Shown: one piece after another, positions 36,459 to 45,818 of the stretch
Numbering within the stretch: position 1 is the first letter of the stretch
How the letters are laid out: each line of letters begins with the position of its first letter
Assembly (NCBI RefSeq): GCF_000428905.1
Contig: NZ_AUAV01000008.1
Span: 1-64,000 of the forward strand
DNA: 64,000 bases
Source of the DNA: Brumicola pallidula DSM 14239 = ACAM 615
GTDB taxonomy: Bacteria; Pseudomonadota; Gammaproteobacteria; Enterobacterales; Alteromonadaceae
Direction: 5' to 3'
The notes under the pieces: generated by a model
The model's input: only the letters and a program-made list of their open reading frames with translations
Databases searched by the model: none
Told to the model about the DNA's origin: nothing
Position numbers and translations under genes: made by a program

Positions 36459-38792
36459 TTAGGGTGACGAGTTAAATTTATATTGGACATTGATTGAGAC
36501 TGTTCTGGGGTGTCCAACACCAATGAAATAGGGTGAATCAATAGTCGGATAGATATCTTCCAGTACTTCATCAGCTTCGCCATAAGTGCCAAAGGTGTCA
36601 TAGTCACTATCGAATAAATTATCCACACGCAAAGCAAAGGTTACCCGGTCATTAACAATATATTCTGAAAATATATTGACTAAGCTGTATGCGCCAATTT
36701 GTTTGTTTTCGTTCGCCTCATCACCACGATAGTATTGTTTACTGGCATATATAAATTGTGCACCCATGTTCAGACTATCTGAGTGGTGATAAACACCGCG
36801 TAATTTTACTTGGTGCTGAGGTTGACCTGGGATTGTGTCACCGGCGGATACTTGACGATTTGGACCCAGTGGATTCATAGGACTAAACGACGTGAAACCG
36901 GATTCAAAGGTCGCATCGAGATAATTGTAGGACGCACTTGTTGACCATTGATCAAATTGACGACTGACCGATAATTCAACACCGAGTCGTTGAGTTTTGT
37001 CGATATTGATAAAATAACCACGAGAAGAAGTCGTGCCTGCTTGTTGAAATATAATGTCGTCTTCACTTTGTGAATGAAACACAGTGGCATTGTAAGATAG
37101 TGTATCGAGTGAACCCACAAAACTAGCTTCCAAGGTACGCGTAACCACCTTGTTAAGCGGTGGGTCTGCTACAAATCCATTCGGTAAACGACATGGGTCG
37201 TCCTCATCGGCGCAACTTAACTCAGCGGGGCTAGGAACTCGAGTCGCTTGAGCATAGGATAGATTAAAGCTCGATACATCAGAAATGGCATACGTTAAAC
37301 CGATGGCTGGATTAAAACTAGTAAAGCGATGATCGCCATTTAATGAACCTTCCCCTTGGTCAATCAAATCCCTCATTAGGATATGATCCCGATTATAGCG
37401 TGCCGCTATATTCAAGGTCATCGCGCTACTAAGTTCCGTCACATTGGACACATACGCAAACGTTGCAGTTGTATCAACATCTAAACGCACCCGAGCCTCA
37501 TCATCTAATAAACCGGTTAATGGGATCACTACGCGAGAGTCGTCTGCTGTATCATTAGCCAAAATCCCAAAGGCACTATCGGCTTGATAATTAATACCAG
37601 CAAGAATAGCACCCACACCATAAATAGTTTGTGATGGCCGTGCCCCGAGCTTAAATTGCTGACTTAATTGCGTTGTCATTCCCCTACTCTCAGTGCGCGC
37701 ACGACCAGTATTGTAAGTGCCATCAACCTCATCGGCATCAATGTCACTAATTTGGCTAAAGGCCAAGCCCTCATATCCTACAAAATTAACAGCTTGCGGC
37801 TCGTTATCATCCTCTAAATCACATAAAGTAACCAGACCTTGCGTAAGTTCACAAGCACCATAATCACTGTCATCGCCGTTAATTGATTGGGTTTCATTAT
37901 CTCGATAAAATGCATTAACGATCAGATCAAGAGAGTCATTTAAGGAGGTATTTATATTAAGCGTAATAAAATTTAATTCATTATTAGTTTGGTCCGGATG
38001 GGTATACACAGCAGAGCGAGGCTCAAATTCTAGCAGCGCTTCTGGAATAGCCCCATTACCTAGCAACTCATTGTCAACATGCAGCCACGTCAGATCAATC
38101 TGTGAATCGCTAGTGTGGTGCGATAGGGTAGAGAAAAATTGATTAACTTCACTGGGGGAAAAATCACGCCATCCATCTTCTTGGTATTGATTTGCCAATA
38201 TATAGAGCCCCCAATTACCTTGGTTCATGCCGCTTTGTAATGACCATTCTTTGCGGCCATATTGACCTACTGAGATGTCAATTGCCGTCTCTTCATAGCT
38301 GAACCCATTTTTAGTATTCAACACTATCGCTCCGCCTAAGGTATTTTGACCAAAGACAGGGTTTGAAGTCGAAAATAATAAAACATTATCTAATGCTTCT
38401 AACGGTAATAGATCCCAATTAACCGTGTCACCAAAGGGTTCGTTAACACGGGTCCCGTTTAAGTAGATAGATAGACCTTGCGGTAATCCCAATAAAGGAG
38501 AGGCGGTAAAACCACGGTACTGAACATCGGGTTGAAACGGATTGTTCTGTACGTCATTAATGTTCACACTAACCAATTGGTTACGCATGATTTCAGCCAA
38601 TGAACGCGACGGTAAGCGATGCAGTTGGTCGGACGTCAGTATCTGAGTTTGCCCAATTATGGACTGCGTATCTGACAACTTACTCAGCGGGCTGCTGCCA
38701 GTAATCACGATTGTTTCCAGTGTATTTTGATCTGTATTTGCGTTCGCAAAAGATGTAATAACCAGTAAGCCTATTAAACATGGTTTTATCAT
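36459..38792 (-). CDS. TonB-dependent outer-membrane receptor (candidate metal-complex receptor)
   Basis: 777 residues from ATG 38792 (MIKPCLIGLLVITSFANA signal peptide; upstream frame to 38891 adds unlikely residues). Plug domain residues ~30-150 with ETIVITGS (TonB-box-like), VQYRGFTASPLLGLPQGLSIYLNGTRVNEPF (partial motif, positions ~95-125) and NTLGGAIVLNTK, then a 22-strand barrel ending in YKFNSSP. The NEPFGDTVNWDLLP and NPVFGQNTLGGA pattern is the class that includes LutH-like lanthanophore receptors as I recall them. Together with the ABC importer downstream it forms a full import route. Lanthanide complex uptake is inference; another siderophore- or vitamin-like ligand is possible. 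Confidence 0.83.
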   Translation of the reverse strand: MIKPCLIGLLVITSFANANTDQNTLETIVITGSSPLSKLSDTQSIIGQTQILTSDQLHRLPSRSLAEIMRNQLVSVNINDVQNNPFQPDVQYRGFTASPLLGLPQGLSIYLNGTRVNEPFGDTVNWDLLPLEALDNVLLFSTSNPVFGQNTLGGAIVLNTKNGFSYEETAIDISVGQYGRKEWSLQSGMNQGNWGLYILANQYQEDGWRDFSPSEVNQFFSTLSHHTSDSQIDLTWLHVDNELLGNGAIPEALLEFEPRSAVYTHPDQTNNELNFITLNINTSLNDSLDLIVNAFYRDNETQSINGDDSDYGACELTQGLVTLCDLEDDNEPQAVNFVGYEGLAFSQISDIDADEVDGTYNTGRARTESRGMTTQLSQQFKLGARPSQTIYGVGAILAGINYQADSAFGILANDTADDSRVVIPLTGLLDDEARVRLDVDTTATFAYVSNVTELSSAMTLNIAARYNRDHILMRDLIDQGEGSLNGDHRFTSFNPAIGLTYAISDVSSFNLSYAQATRVPSPAELSCADEDDPCRLPNGFVADPPLNKVVTRTLEASFVGSLDTLSYNATVFHSQSEDDIIFQQAGTTSSRGYFINIDKTQRLGVELSVSRQFDQWSTSASYNYLDATFESGFTSFSPMNPLGPNRQVSAGDTIPGQPQHQVKLRGVYHHSDSLNMGAQFIYASKQYYRGDEANENKQIGAYSLVNIFSEYIVNDRVTFALRVDNLFDSDYDTFGTYGEADEVLEDIYPTIDSPYFIGVGHPRTVSINVQYKFNSSP

Positions 38793-39131
38793 ATTTCTAT
38801 CCCTGTTAACTATGCTTTTAAGATAAAGAAACTGGCTTAAAATTACAATAAAATATGCATAATGAGCATTTAATAAATAGTAATAAAACAAGTAATAACA
38901 GTTGGTTAGATGGAGAAGACCAATAGGACTACTACTAAGGTATGAATTATTTATAACTAATGATGAAACAGTAAACGAGTACTATATGGACAGTGAGCAA
39001 CCATGCTTTTATCGCCGATTAAATACCATGGCGAAAGTAATGGCCTGCAGGGCAGTTCCATTTAATAATAATGGTCATCCGTATCGCGAATATAAAGTGG
39101 GTAAGCAGTTAATTTTACAATAGGAGTTTTT
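38793..39131. other. Divergent intergenic region between TonB receptor and Sel1 gene
   Basis: AT-rich sequence that should hold both promoters. A frame of 73 codons (TTG at 38902 to 39123) has no binding site or family likeness and I do not call it. A TAGGAG lies just ahead of the Sel1 gene start. Confidence 0.4.
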
Positions 39132-39683
39132 ATGAGTTACATCCAAAACAGTTTTTGTTCGCTAGTGATTATATTCTGCTTTTGTGTTTCAGGTAGCGTG
39201 CATGCAGAGAACACCGGGGTTGGCGCTTTAAAAGCTTACGCTGTGTTCAAAATGGGCGATTATGAAAAAGCCTATGAACTTTGGAAAGAACTTGCTGATG
39301 AAGGCAATACAACCGCGATGAACAACATTGGCAATTTGTATGAAAACGGACTTGGTTTTCCTCGTGATATGCAAATAGCGGTTCAATGGTATCGCCTCAG
39401 CGCCGAGGCTGGAGATCGCTTAGGACAGCTTCATTTGGGAACCGCCTACGAACAAGGCGCGGGGGTTCCTCGCGACAACCAACAAGCGGCTGATTGGTTT
39501 CGTAAATCTGCCGAACAAGGGGATCCGGATGCACAATTCAATCTCGGCGTAATGCTCATAACCAACTACGGAACCGAACTACCACCATCAGCTAAAATGC
39601 TTGAAGACGCGCGTCAATGGTTAGAAAAAGCGCGCTTACAAAATCACCCAGAAGCGAGAATATTTTTGCAAATGTTGCCGTGA
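39132..39683 (+). CDS. Sel1-repeat (tetratricopeptide-like) secreted protein
   Basis: 183 residues with signal peptide (SLVIIFCFCVSGSVHA) and three Sel1-like repeats (AMNNIGNLYENGLGFPRDMQIAVQWY, LGTAYEQGAGVPRDNQQAADWFRKSAEQ). The repeats form alpha-solenoids that bind other proteins. TAGGAGTTTTT gives a good ribosome-binding site. It is divergent from the TonB receptor and convergent with the LuxR gene. Function unknown. Confidence 0.85.
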   Translation: MSYIQNSFCSLVIIFCFCVSGSVHAENTGVGALKAYAVFKMGDYEKAYELWKELADEGNTTAMNNIGNLYENGLGFPRDMQIAVQWYRLSAEAGDRLGQLHLGTAYEQGAGVPRDNQQAADWFRKSAEQGDPDAQFNLGVMLITNYGTELPPSAKMLEDARQWLEKARLQNHPEARIFLQMLP

Positions 39684-39706
39684 AATTGATAGATACTAAA
39701 GGTTTT

Positions 39707-40519
39707 TTAGTAAAGTCGAGTGAGTTGATCCAAAAAATAGGAAAAGAGTTCTGAGTTTGAGCGTAATTTCAATTTGGCATATAGCTTTGCGCGGTGCACT
39801 CGTTCTGTGCCGGGAGAAATATTTAAATTGTCTGCGGCTGACTGTGATGAATGTCCAGTAATCACTAATTTAGCAATTTGTCTTTCTCTACGCGTCAATA
39901 CTTCCGCTTCAAAGTTATCCAGTAAATAGTTTACTCGTTCTGAGACTACCGAAGACAAAGGAAGCACTTCTTGTGCCTGTTGCTGCAATGTGAATGCTAC
40001 ATGCTTGCGGATTAATGAAGTAACCAACAGACCCCTCGTTGCGAATAGGCTTAACTCAACGGGGCTAAATTTTGGGTTAGGAGAATGTCGACCAAGACAA
40101 AATTGAATAAAACCGAACTCGTCATTATTAATGAAAAAATAAACTAGATCTTCGATACCGCTTGGCTGGTAATAAGACGCGTACATTTGTGAATTTTTGA
40201 AGCCGTCTGGCATCAATTCAGACCAAGCATAAACGCCATCAGCATAATTATTCATGAAGCCTTGATAAGCGGGGCTAGCAACATATGCGCCATCGAGAAA
40301 ACTTGCGTAAAAAATCTTGTCTTCATGCTCAAGTAAGTTTGCAAACAGCAACTCGGGTGGCATATTTTTGTTATAAAAAATAACCGAGCTACTATCTACC
40401 GGTAACTGAGATTCAAATAGCTTGACCAGCACTGAAAAAAAATTGTTTGTGCCCAAAGCGTCTATTAAGGCCACCTGATGAGTTAAACTATTAGTAGACA
40501 TGAGGTAATTGTCCTGCAT
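39707..40519 (-). CDS. LuxR-family transcription regulator
   Basis: 270 residues: an N-terminal region without recognised domain (~1-190; perhaps a small-molecule sensor), then a LuxR-type HTH (LTRRERQIAKLVITGHSSQSAADNLNISPGTERVHRAKLYAKLKLRS). No receiver domain. It starts 5 nt after the LysR stop at 40525, so the two regulators form one unit, divergent from the TonB receptor/AruI operon that starts at 41727. It probably controls that operon. Confidence 0.83.
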   Translation of the reverse strand: MQDNYLMSTNSLTHQVALIDALGTNNFFSVLVKLFESQLPVDSSSVIFYNKNMPPELLFANLLEHEDKIFYASFLDGAYVASPAYQGFMNNYADGVYAWSELMPDGFKNSQMYASYYQPSGIEDLVYFFINNDEFGFIQFCLGRHSPNPKFSPVELSLFATRGLLVTSLIRKHVAFTLQQQAQEVLPLSSVVSERVNYLLDNFEAEVLTRRERQIAKLVITGHSSQSAADNLNISPGTERVHRAKLYAKLKLRSNSELFSYFLDQLTRLY

Positions 40520-40524
40520 ATAAA

Positions 40525-41430
40525 TTACATATCATTTTTATGACTCAACAACCATTTTCTAAATTGACGAATGGCATAATCATCCTGTCTTTCTTTATCA
40601 TAAAGTATATGGAATCGTTGACTCGGTTTTAAACTCTCTTCGCAGGCTACAATTAATTCACCTTCTATAATTGCATCCTTTACGAGATATTCAGGGAGTA
40701 TTGATACTCCAATATTGTTTTTCACTGCCTGTAATAAATAAATGAAATAGTCAAAGTGTTGCCCACCGATCATAGATATTTCTTTTTCAGTCATGCCTGC
40801 TTTTAAAAACCACTCATCGGTGGTCGACATAGCACTACTTTGATGAATGAAATCAAAATTTGCTACCTCTCGCATCGTTTTTACTGGTTTTCTACCTCTT
40901 AAATACCGAGGAGTACAAACAGCCAAAAATGTATCGTGGCGTAATGGTTCAGCGTAATAATGAGGCCAGCTACCATTTCCCCATAAAATAGCGAAATCAC
41001 AACGGCGAGTATTGCGGGTAACGGCTTCGAAATCGGTGCCTAAATCAATTTCAATATCAGGGTAATTAATATAAAACTCGTGTAATTTCGGCATCAGCCA
41101 AGCAATTGCAAAAGTGGGCTCGGTCACCACTTTTAATTTAATAGTTTTGGTATCTTTAGTGTTAGAGGATATTTTTTGAGTGACCGCACGAAGACTGCTT
41201 AATATCTTGTGTACCTCTTCAGCATATTGCTCACCGATAGGAGTTAACGTTAATTGATTGTCCTGTCGATAAAAAAGCTTTCTGCCAATTAAGCTTTCAA
41301 GATTTTTAACTTGTCGACTAACTGCACTTTGTGTCAAGAACAAAGCCTCACCAGCGTAAGTCATATTCAAATGATGGCAAACCGCATCAAAACACTGTAA
41401 AGAAATAATACTAGGAAGTTTTCCTTTCAC
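40525..41430 (-). CDS. LysR-family regulator (GcvA-like)
   Basis: 301 residues: N-terminal winged HTH (SLQCFDAVCHHLNMTYAGEALFLTQSAVSRQVKNLE) and a LysR substrate domain from residue ~92. The subtype resembles GcvA and other amino-acid-metabolism regulators. Divergent from the operon at 41727 with 296 bp between, the usual place for a LysR-controlled promoter. The co-inducer is unknown; a guanidino or amino compound is likely from the neighbouring enzymes. Confidence 0.87.
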   Translation of the reverse strand: MKGKLPSIISLQCFDAVCHHLNMTYAGEALFLTQSAVSRQVKNLESLIGRKLFYRQDNQLTLTPIGEQYAEEVHKILSSLRAVTQKISSNTKDTKTIKLKVVTEPTFAIAWLMPKLHEFYINYPDIEIDLGTDFEAVTRNTRRCDFAILWGNGSWPHYYAEPLRHDTFLAVCTPRYLRGRKPVKTMREVANFDFIHQSSAMSTTDEWFLKAGMTEKEISMIGGQHFDYFIYLLQAVKNNIGVSILPEYLVKDAIIEGELIVACEESLKPSQRFHILYDKERQDDYAIRQFRKWLLSHKNDM

Positions 41431-41726
41431 TCAACGCACCTTAGCCATTAACACGAACTTGTTCTACGAGCTCAATTTCATTAGAGTACTTGCTGATTGC
41501 AGCATAAACACTGCCCCTTGATAAATACATCAAGACTTACCATCAGAACATAAAAACATTTCTTCCTTCAGTCTGGAGATTATTTCACAAACCATTACAT
41601 TTTGGAATACCGCCAGTAATTTTGGTCGTTTGCGGGTTAAAACCCAAATTAATAGTATGCAACTCAGCTTAACAAAATACACACTTATTATAGTTACTAT
41701 AAGATTTAATCCTACGGAGTATTGTG
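41431..41726. promoter_or_regulatory. Divergent control region between LysR/LuxR unit and the catabolic operon
   Basis: 296 bp without a gene, between the minus-strand LysR gene and the plus-strand TonB receptor. It should contain both promoters and the LysR site. ACGGAG at 41714-41719 is the ribosome-binding site of the receptor gene. I found no clear inverted repeat. Confidence 0.4.
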
Positions 41727-44162
41727 ATGTTCAAACTAAGCAAGTTAAAAGTCGCAGTGTGCTGCGCCTGTTTCGGTTCTCCGCTATACAGCTTGGCACA
41801 AACGGAGTCTACTGACGCCAAAAAGCCTCAAATAAACGATATTGAAAAAATATCAGTCACAGCTACTCGTCGCGAAACCAGCATTCAGGAAGTACCGTAT
41901 AGTATTTCAGCCTATAGTGGCACAGCGTTATCAGATGCCGGTATTACAGACTTTTCTAGCTTAGCCAGATCTATACCAGGCCTAACGTTAACGGACGTTG
42001 GCCGTGGTAAAAATGGTATATCTTCAGGGATTATTATGCGTGGCCTTAATCTTACTGGCGGTGCTCAAGAAGATTTTGCCATGACAACGGATCCTGTTGT
42101 TTCCGTTTATTTAGGTGAAACTCCCCTGTTTGCTAATCTTGAATTACGCGATATGAATCGAGTTGAAGTATTAAAAGGCCCACAATCGACCTTGTATGGT
42201 TCAGGCTCTTTGGGTGGAACCTTGCGTTACATTCCGAATAAACCAGAATTTGACAAAGTGTCAGGCAAAGCCCAAGCAAAAATGTCCGCCACTGATGAGG
42301 CTGGAAGTCTAAACCATGACCTTGAATTCACCTTAAATGTACCTATTAGTGAAAATTTTGCGGTTCGTGCTGTGGTTACACAGCTTGAAAATGCAGGTTA
42401 CATCGATAGCGATTATATTGCTGGGTTAGATGGAAATCTGCAACCAACCGGCGAATATTTACGTGCTGAAGATATTAATGATGAAGACGTATCTATGGTT
42501 CGCTTGTCTGCTCGTTGGTTACCTACCGACAAAACCGAAGTGTTGCTTACCTACAATATGCAGAAAGACAATGTAAACGGTTCTTCAGCTACGTCAGAAG
42601 GGTTAGAAGGCTATCAGTCTGCCGCTAAAATTATTGAAAAATTTGAACGTGAAACCAGTATTACTTCATTGGTAATAGAGCATGACTTAGGTTTTGCTGA
42701 CTTAACGTCGGCTACTTCGATTACCAGCAACGAAGCAAAAAGCAAGTACGACCAAAGTTATAACTATGGTCATTCAACTTGGTGGGGACCTTATTATGTC
42801 TCTTATTACGGTTACACTGGCGGAATATCTCCGGCCTCTGAAGTCATTGTCGGTAAGAAAAATTATAAAACTGACACAATCACCCAAGAATTTCGTTTAA
42901 CCGGGTCAACTAATAATGATATTGATTGGTTGTTAGGCGTGTATTACAACTCGGTGGATTTTTCCGCTGACGCTTATGATTATGTATATGGTTTAGATGC
43001 CGCTTTTAACATCACCAACCCTGTGGGTACAGATGTTGGTTACGCCAACATACAAGAAACTGAGTTTGAAGACTACGCAATATTTGGTGAACTAACTTAT
43101 TATCCAACAGATCAACTCAGCATCACTGTCGGCCTGCGTTATTTTGAACAAGATTTTTATGCCAAACAAGAAGTACTGTTACCTGCATGTGAAACATTTT
43201 GGAATACCACGCTGGGTTTCTTCGCTTGTGGTGATACAACGTCATCCGGTATCGATCCTCGAGGGTATGCAGCTGGTGAAGATGAAAAAGAATTCAGTGA
43301 TTTGCTGTATCGTTTCAATGCCGCTTACGATATCGATCTTGATACCAAGGTTTATTTAAATATTTCTCAAGGTACTCGTCATGGTGGTGCTAATGGCTTA
43401 CCAACCACAGGCATTTTTGGCGAAAGTGACGATTACCTATTTTTTGAACCCGACAAAACCACCAACTATGAGCTTGGGATCAAAGGTAACCTACTGGATA
43501 GTTCGCTTTATTACAGTGCAACTGCCTATTACATTGACTGGGAAAACCCAATTCTGTTAGTACAATCACCGGCGGGCGGTTTTCCAGCTATGATCAATGC
43601 GCAAAGCGCGGAATCTAAAGGAATTGAGCTTGAACTAAACACAAGATTGACGGATGACCTAAAACTTAACGTTGGTTACACCTATACCAATGCAGAGCTG
43701 ACAGAAGATTTTATTATACCTGATGGTGCCTTTGGCGCTGCAGAGGGGGAAGCGTTACCTGGCGTTCCGGAGTCTACGTTTATTAGCTCACTGCATTATC
43801 GAAAAGAGTTTGCAGATGTTGTGATGAGCGCTCAACTGGGTGTTTCATACAAAGCGGAATTTACTACTGGTTTTCTTGAACCCTCAATTTTTTATGAGGT
43901 AGGATATGACGAGATCCCCGCCTCAACGTTATGGAACGCCAGCGTTAAATTTGACGTCGACAGCTGGACCTTCACTGTATTCGCAGAAAATCTATTTAAT
44001 GCAGATGATGCGACGGCTTCTGACGGTGATGGCAAATATATTATCGATGCTGCTGCAGGTGAAGTGAAGGCTGGGGAACAATACAGCACAACACAGCTGG
44101 GTGACCAATTGTACCGCGTTCGTCCGCGCACTATCGGTGCCTCTATTAGTTATAAGTTCTAA
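41727..44162 (+). CDS. TonB-dependent receptor of the catabolic operon
   Basis: 811 residues from ATG 41727, placed 8 nt after ACGGAG. Signal peptide residues 1-25 (CACFGSPLYSLAQ). Plug with ISVTATRRETSIQEVPYSISAY and VEVLKGPQSTLYGSGSLGGTLRYIPNKPE, barrel ending IGASISYKF. This is the large Alteromonadales/Sphingomonad type often used for sugars and other organics. First gene of a long plus-strand series reaching 53749, so it probably imports the substrate degraded by that series. Confidence 0.88.
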   Translation: MFKLSKLKVAVCCACFGSPLYSLAQTESTDAKKPQINDIEKISVTATRRETSIQEVPYSISAYSGTALSDAGITDFSSLARSIPGLTLTDVGRGKNGISSGIIMRGLNLTGGAQEDFAMTTDPVVSVYLGETPLFANLELRDMNRVEVLKGPQSTLYGSGSLGGTLRYIPNKPEFDKVSGKAQAKMSATDEAGSLNHDLEFTLNVPISENFAVRAVVTQLENAGYIDSDYIAGLDGNLQPTGEYLRAEDINDEDVSMVRLSARWLPTDKTEVLLTYNMQKDNVNGSSATSEGLEGYQSAAKIIEKFERETSITSLVIEHDLGFADLTSATSITSNEAKSKYDQSYNYGHSTWWGPYYVSYYGYTGGISPASEVIVGKKNYKTDTITQEFRLTGSTNNDIDWLLGVYYNSVDFSADAYDYVYGLDAAFNITNPVGTDVGYANIQETEFEDYAIFGELTYYPTDQLSITVGLRYFEQDFYAKQEVLLPACETFWNTTLGFFACGDTTSSGIDPRGYAAGEDEKEFSDLLYRFNAAYDIDLDTKVYLNISQGTRHGGANGLPTTGIFGESDDYLFFEPDKTTNYELGIKGNLLDSSLYYSATAYYIDWENPILLVQSPAGGFPAMINAQSAESKGIELELNTRLTDDLKLNVGYTYTNAELTEDFIIPDGAFGAAEGEALPGVPESTFISSLHYRKEFADVVMSAQLGVSYKAEFTTGFLEPSIFYEVGYDEIPASTLWNASVKFDVDSWTFTVFAENLFNADDATASDGDGKYIIDAAAGEVKAGEQYSTTQLGDQLYRVRPRTIGASISYKF

Positions 44163-44196
44163 GGTAATAACCGTTTTTAATAAAGTTTAAGCATAG

Positions 44197-45816
44197 ATGA
44201 GAATGGATATTTTGAATCAATACAACTCAGACTACCATCAAATGGTGCAGACAAGCCTAGCCGCAAATAATATTGATAAAGCGGCTAGTATTTGTACTGA
44301 TGGATTGACAAAATATCCAAGCGATGCGCAGCTATGGTCAGACCTGTCTGAAATAAGCATCCGCACGGGGCAAAATAAAATGGCCATCAATGCAATATTG
44401 AAGGCCATTGACTGTGAACCAAACAATGTTTGGCATGTTTTTCAGCTAGCTGGCTGTTATTTGCACTTACAGGTTTTTCGACCTGCGATCAGAGCACTTG
44501 ATAGCGCGAGCGATTTATTAAACGTGCATAGCAATGCCCAACAGTGGAATAAATACGGCGAGCTGCGTTACATGGCTAATCAACTTGATCTTGCTGTATT
44601 GGCCCATTCAAACGCGTTAAAAATACAGCCTGATAGTTTAAGTAGTCGTAATCAATTAGCCGCTTTGTTGCGTTTTAAGGGGGACATTACCGGTGCCGAA
44701 AAGCTGCATCGCGAAGTCATTGAACTAGAACCCAATAATTACCAAGCATGTTATAGCCTGTCGCAATTACGTAGATTTAAGGCGTCGGAAGCGCCAATAA
44801 AATTGCTCGAAAGATGTCAGCAACAACTAACGTCTGGGGACAATGGTCACATCATGCTGCACTATGCGATTGGCAAAATACATGAAGACATCGGCAATTA
44901 TAACCAAGCTTTCGATCACTATAGCCAAGGCGCCGCAATAAAACGTCAACAACGCCCTTATAATATTTCCCAAGACTTGGGATTAATGAAAACAGTGGTT
45001 GAGTTTTCTGATGCTCAGCCAGCATTACATCCATCCCCTCCTGAAACTCATGAGCAAACACCTATCTTTATCGTAGGTTTACCAAGAACCGGCACCACCC
45101 TAGTGGAACGTATTCTTGCAAGTCATTCTAAGGTAGTCAGCGGCGGCGAGCTTAACGCTTTTCCAATGGCATTGCTTGAAGCTGGGGGTAAACCCATCGC
45201 TGCCGGGTTAGAAGGACTCGACCAAAATTTAGTAAAAAGCTTAACGCCTGAAACATTGAAAGATCTGGCATCACGCTATCTGCAATTAGCTAATAATTAT
45301 GTCAATGAAGCACCCAGTTTTGTGGATAAACTACCCTACAACTTTTTGTATTGCGGCCTAATTCTTCACGCTTTTCCTAATGCTAAAATTGTGCATGTTA
45401 ATCGCAACCCCTTTGATGCAGCCTTGAGTAATTTTAAAATGTTATTCGACCGTGGTTACGAATATTCATACTGCCTGAAAGACACTGCTGATTTCATCGC
45501 AGCATACAATCAATTAATGCTGCAATGGAAGTCACGTTTTCCAGAGCAAATATACAGCATAGAATATGAGCACTTGGTGACTTCCCAAGAACAGCAAACT
45601 CGCAAATTACTGGCGTTCTGCGAATTAGATTGGGATCCAGAGTGTCTTAATTTTCACCAAAATAACAGTGCTAGCCAAACAGCGAGTGCGAGCCAAGTGC
45701 GGGAGCCTATTTATAGCCGCTCCGTTGATTTATGGCGTAAATTCGAAACACAACTAACGCCGTTACTGGATACCTTTGCAAAACACGGCATCAAGCCGAA
45801 CGACAATAAGGATTGA
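44197..45816 (+). CDS. TPR-domain sulfotransferase
   Basis: 539 residues: TPR solenoid (~1-260) followed by a sulfotransferase domain with the PAPS 5'-phosphosulfate loop IVGLPRTGTTLVERIL and the 3'-phosphate site VHVNRNPFDAALSNF. Acceptor unknown. It lies 34 bp after the TonB receptor gene and 2 bp before the TIM-barrel gene, so it is in the same operon. TPR-sulfotransferases next to TonB receptors recur in marine Alteromonadales, but why one would be needed for catabolism is not clear. Confidence 0.85.
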   Translation: MRMDILNQYNSDYHQMVQTSLAANNIDKAASICTDGLTKYPSDAQLWSDLSEISIRTGQNKMAINAILKAIDCEPNNVWHVFQLAGCYLHLQVFRPAIRALDSASDLLNVHSNAQQWNKYGELRYMANQLDLAVLAHSNALKIQPDSLSSRNQLAALLRFKGDITGAEKLHREVIELEPNNYQACYSLSQLRRFKASEAPIKLLERCQQQLTSGDNGHIMLHYAIGKIHEDIGNYNQAFDHYSQGAAIKRQQRPYNISQDLGLMKTVVEFSDAQPALHPSPPETHEQTPIFIVGLPRTGTTLVERILASHSKVVSGGELNAFPMALLEAGGKPIAAGLEGLDQNLVKSLTPETLKDLASRYLQLANNYVNEAPSFVDKLPYNFLYCGLILHAFPNAKIVHVNRNPFDAALSNFKMLFDRGYEYSYCLKDTADFIAAYNQLMLQWKSRFPEQIYSIEYEHLVTSQEQQTRKLLAFCELDWDPECLNFHQNNSASQTASASQVREPIYSRSVDLWRKFETQLTPLLDTFAKHGIKPNDNKD

Positions 45817-45818
45817 TT

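Noticed and set aside
38902-39123. 73-codon frame just before the Sel1 gene
   Set aside because: TTG start without binding site and no recognisable features, although it ends 8 nt before the Sel1 start.
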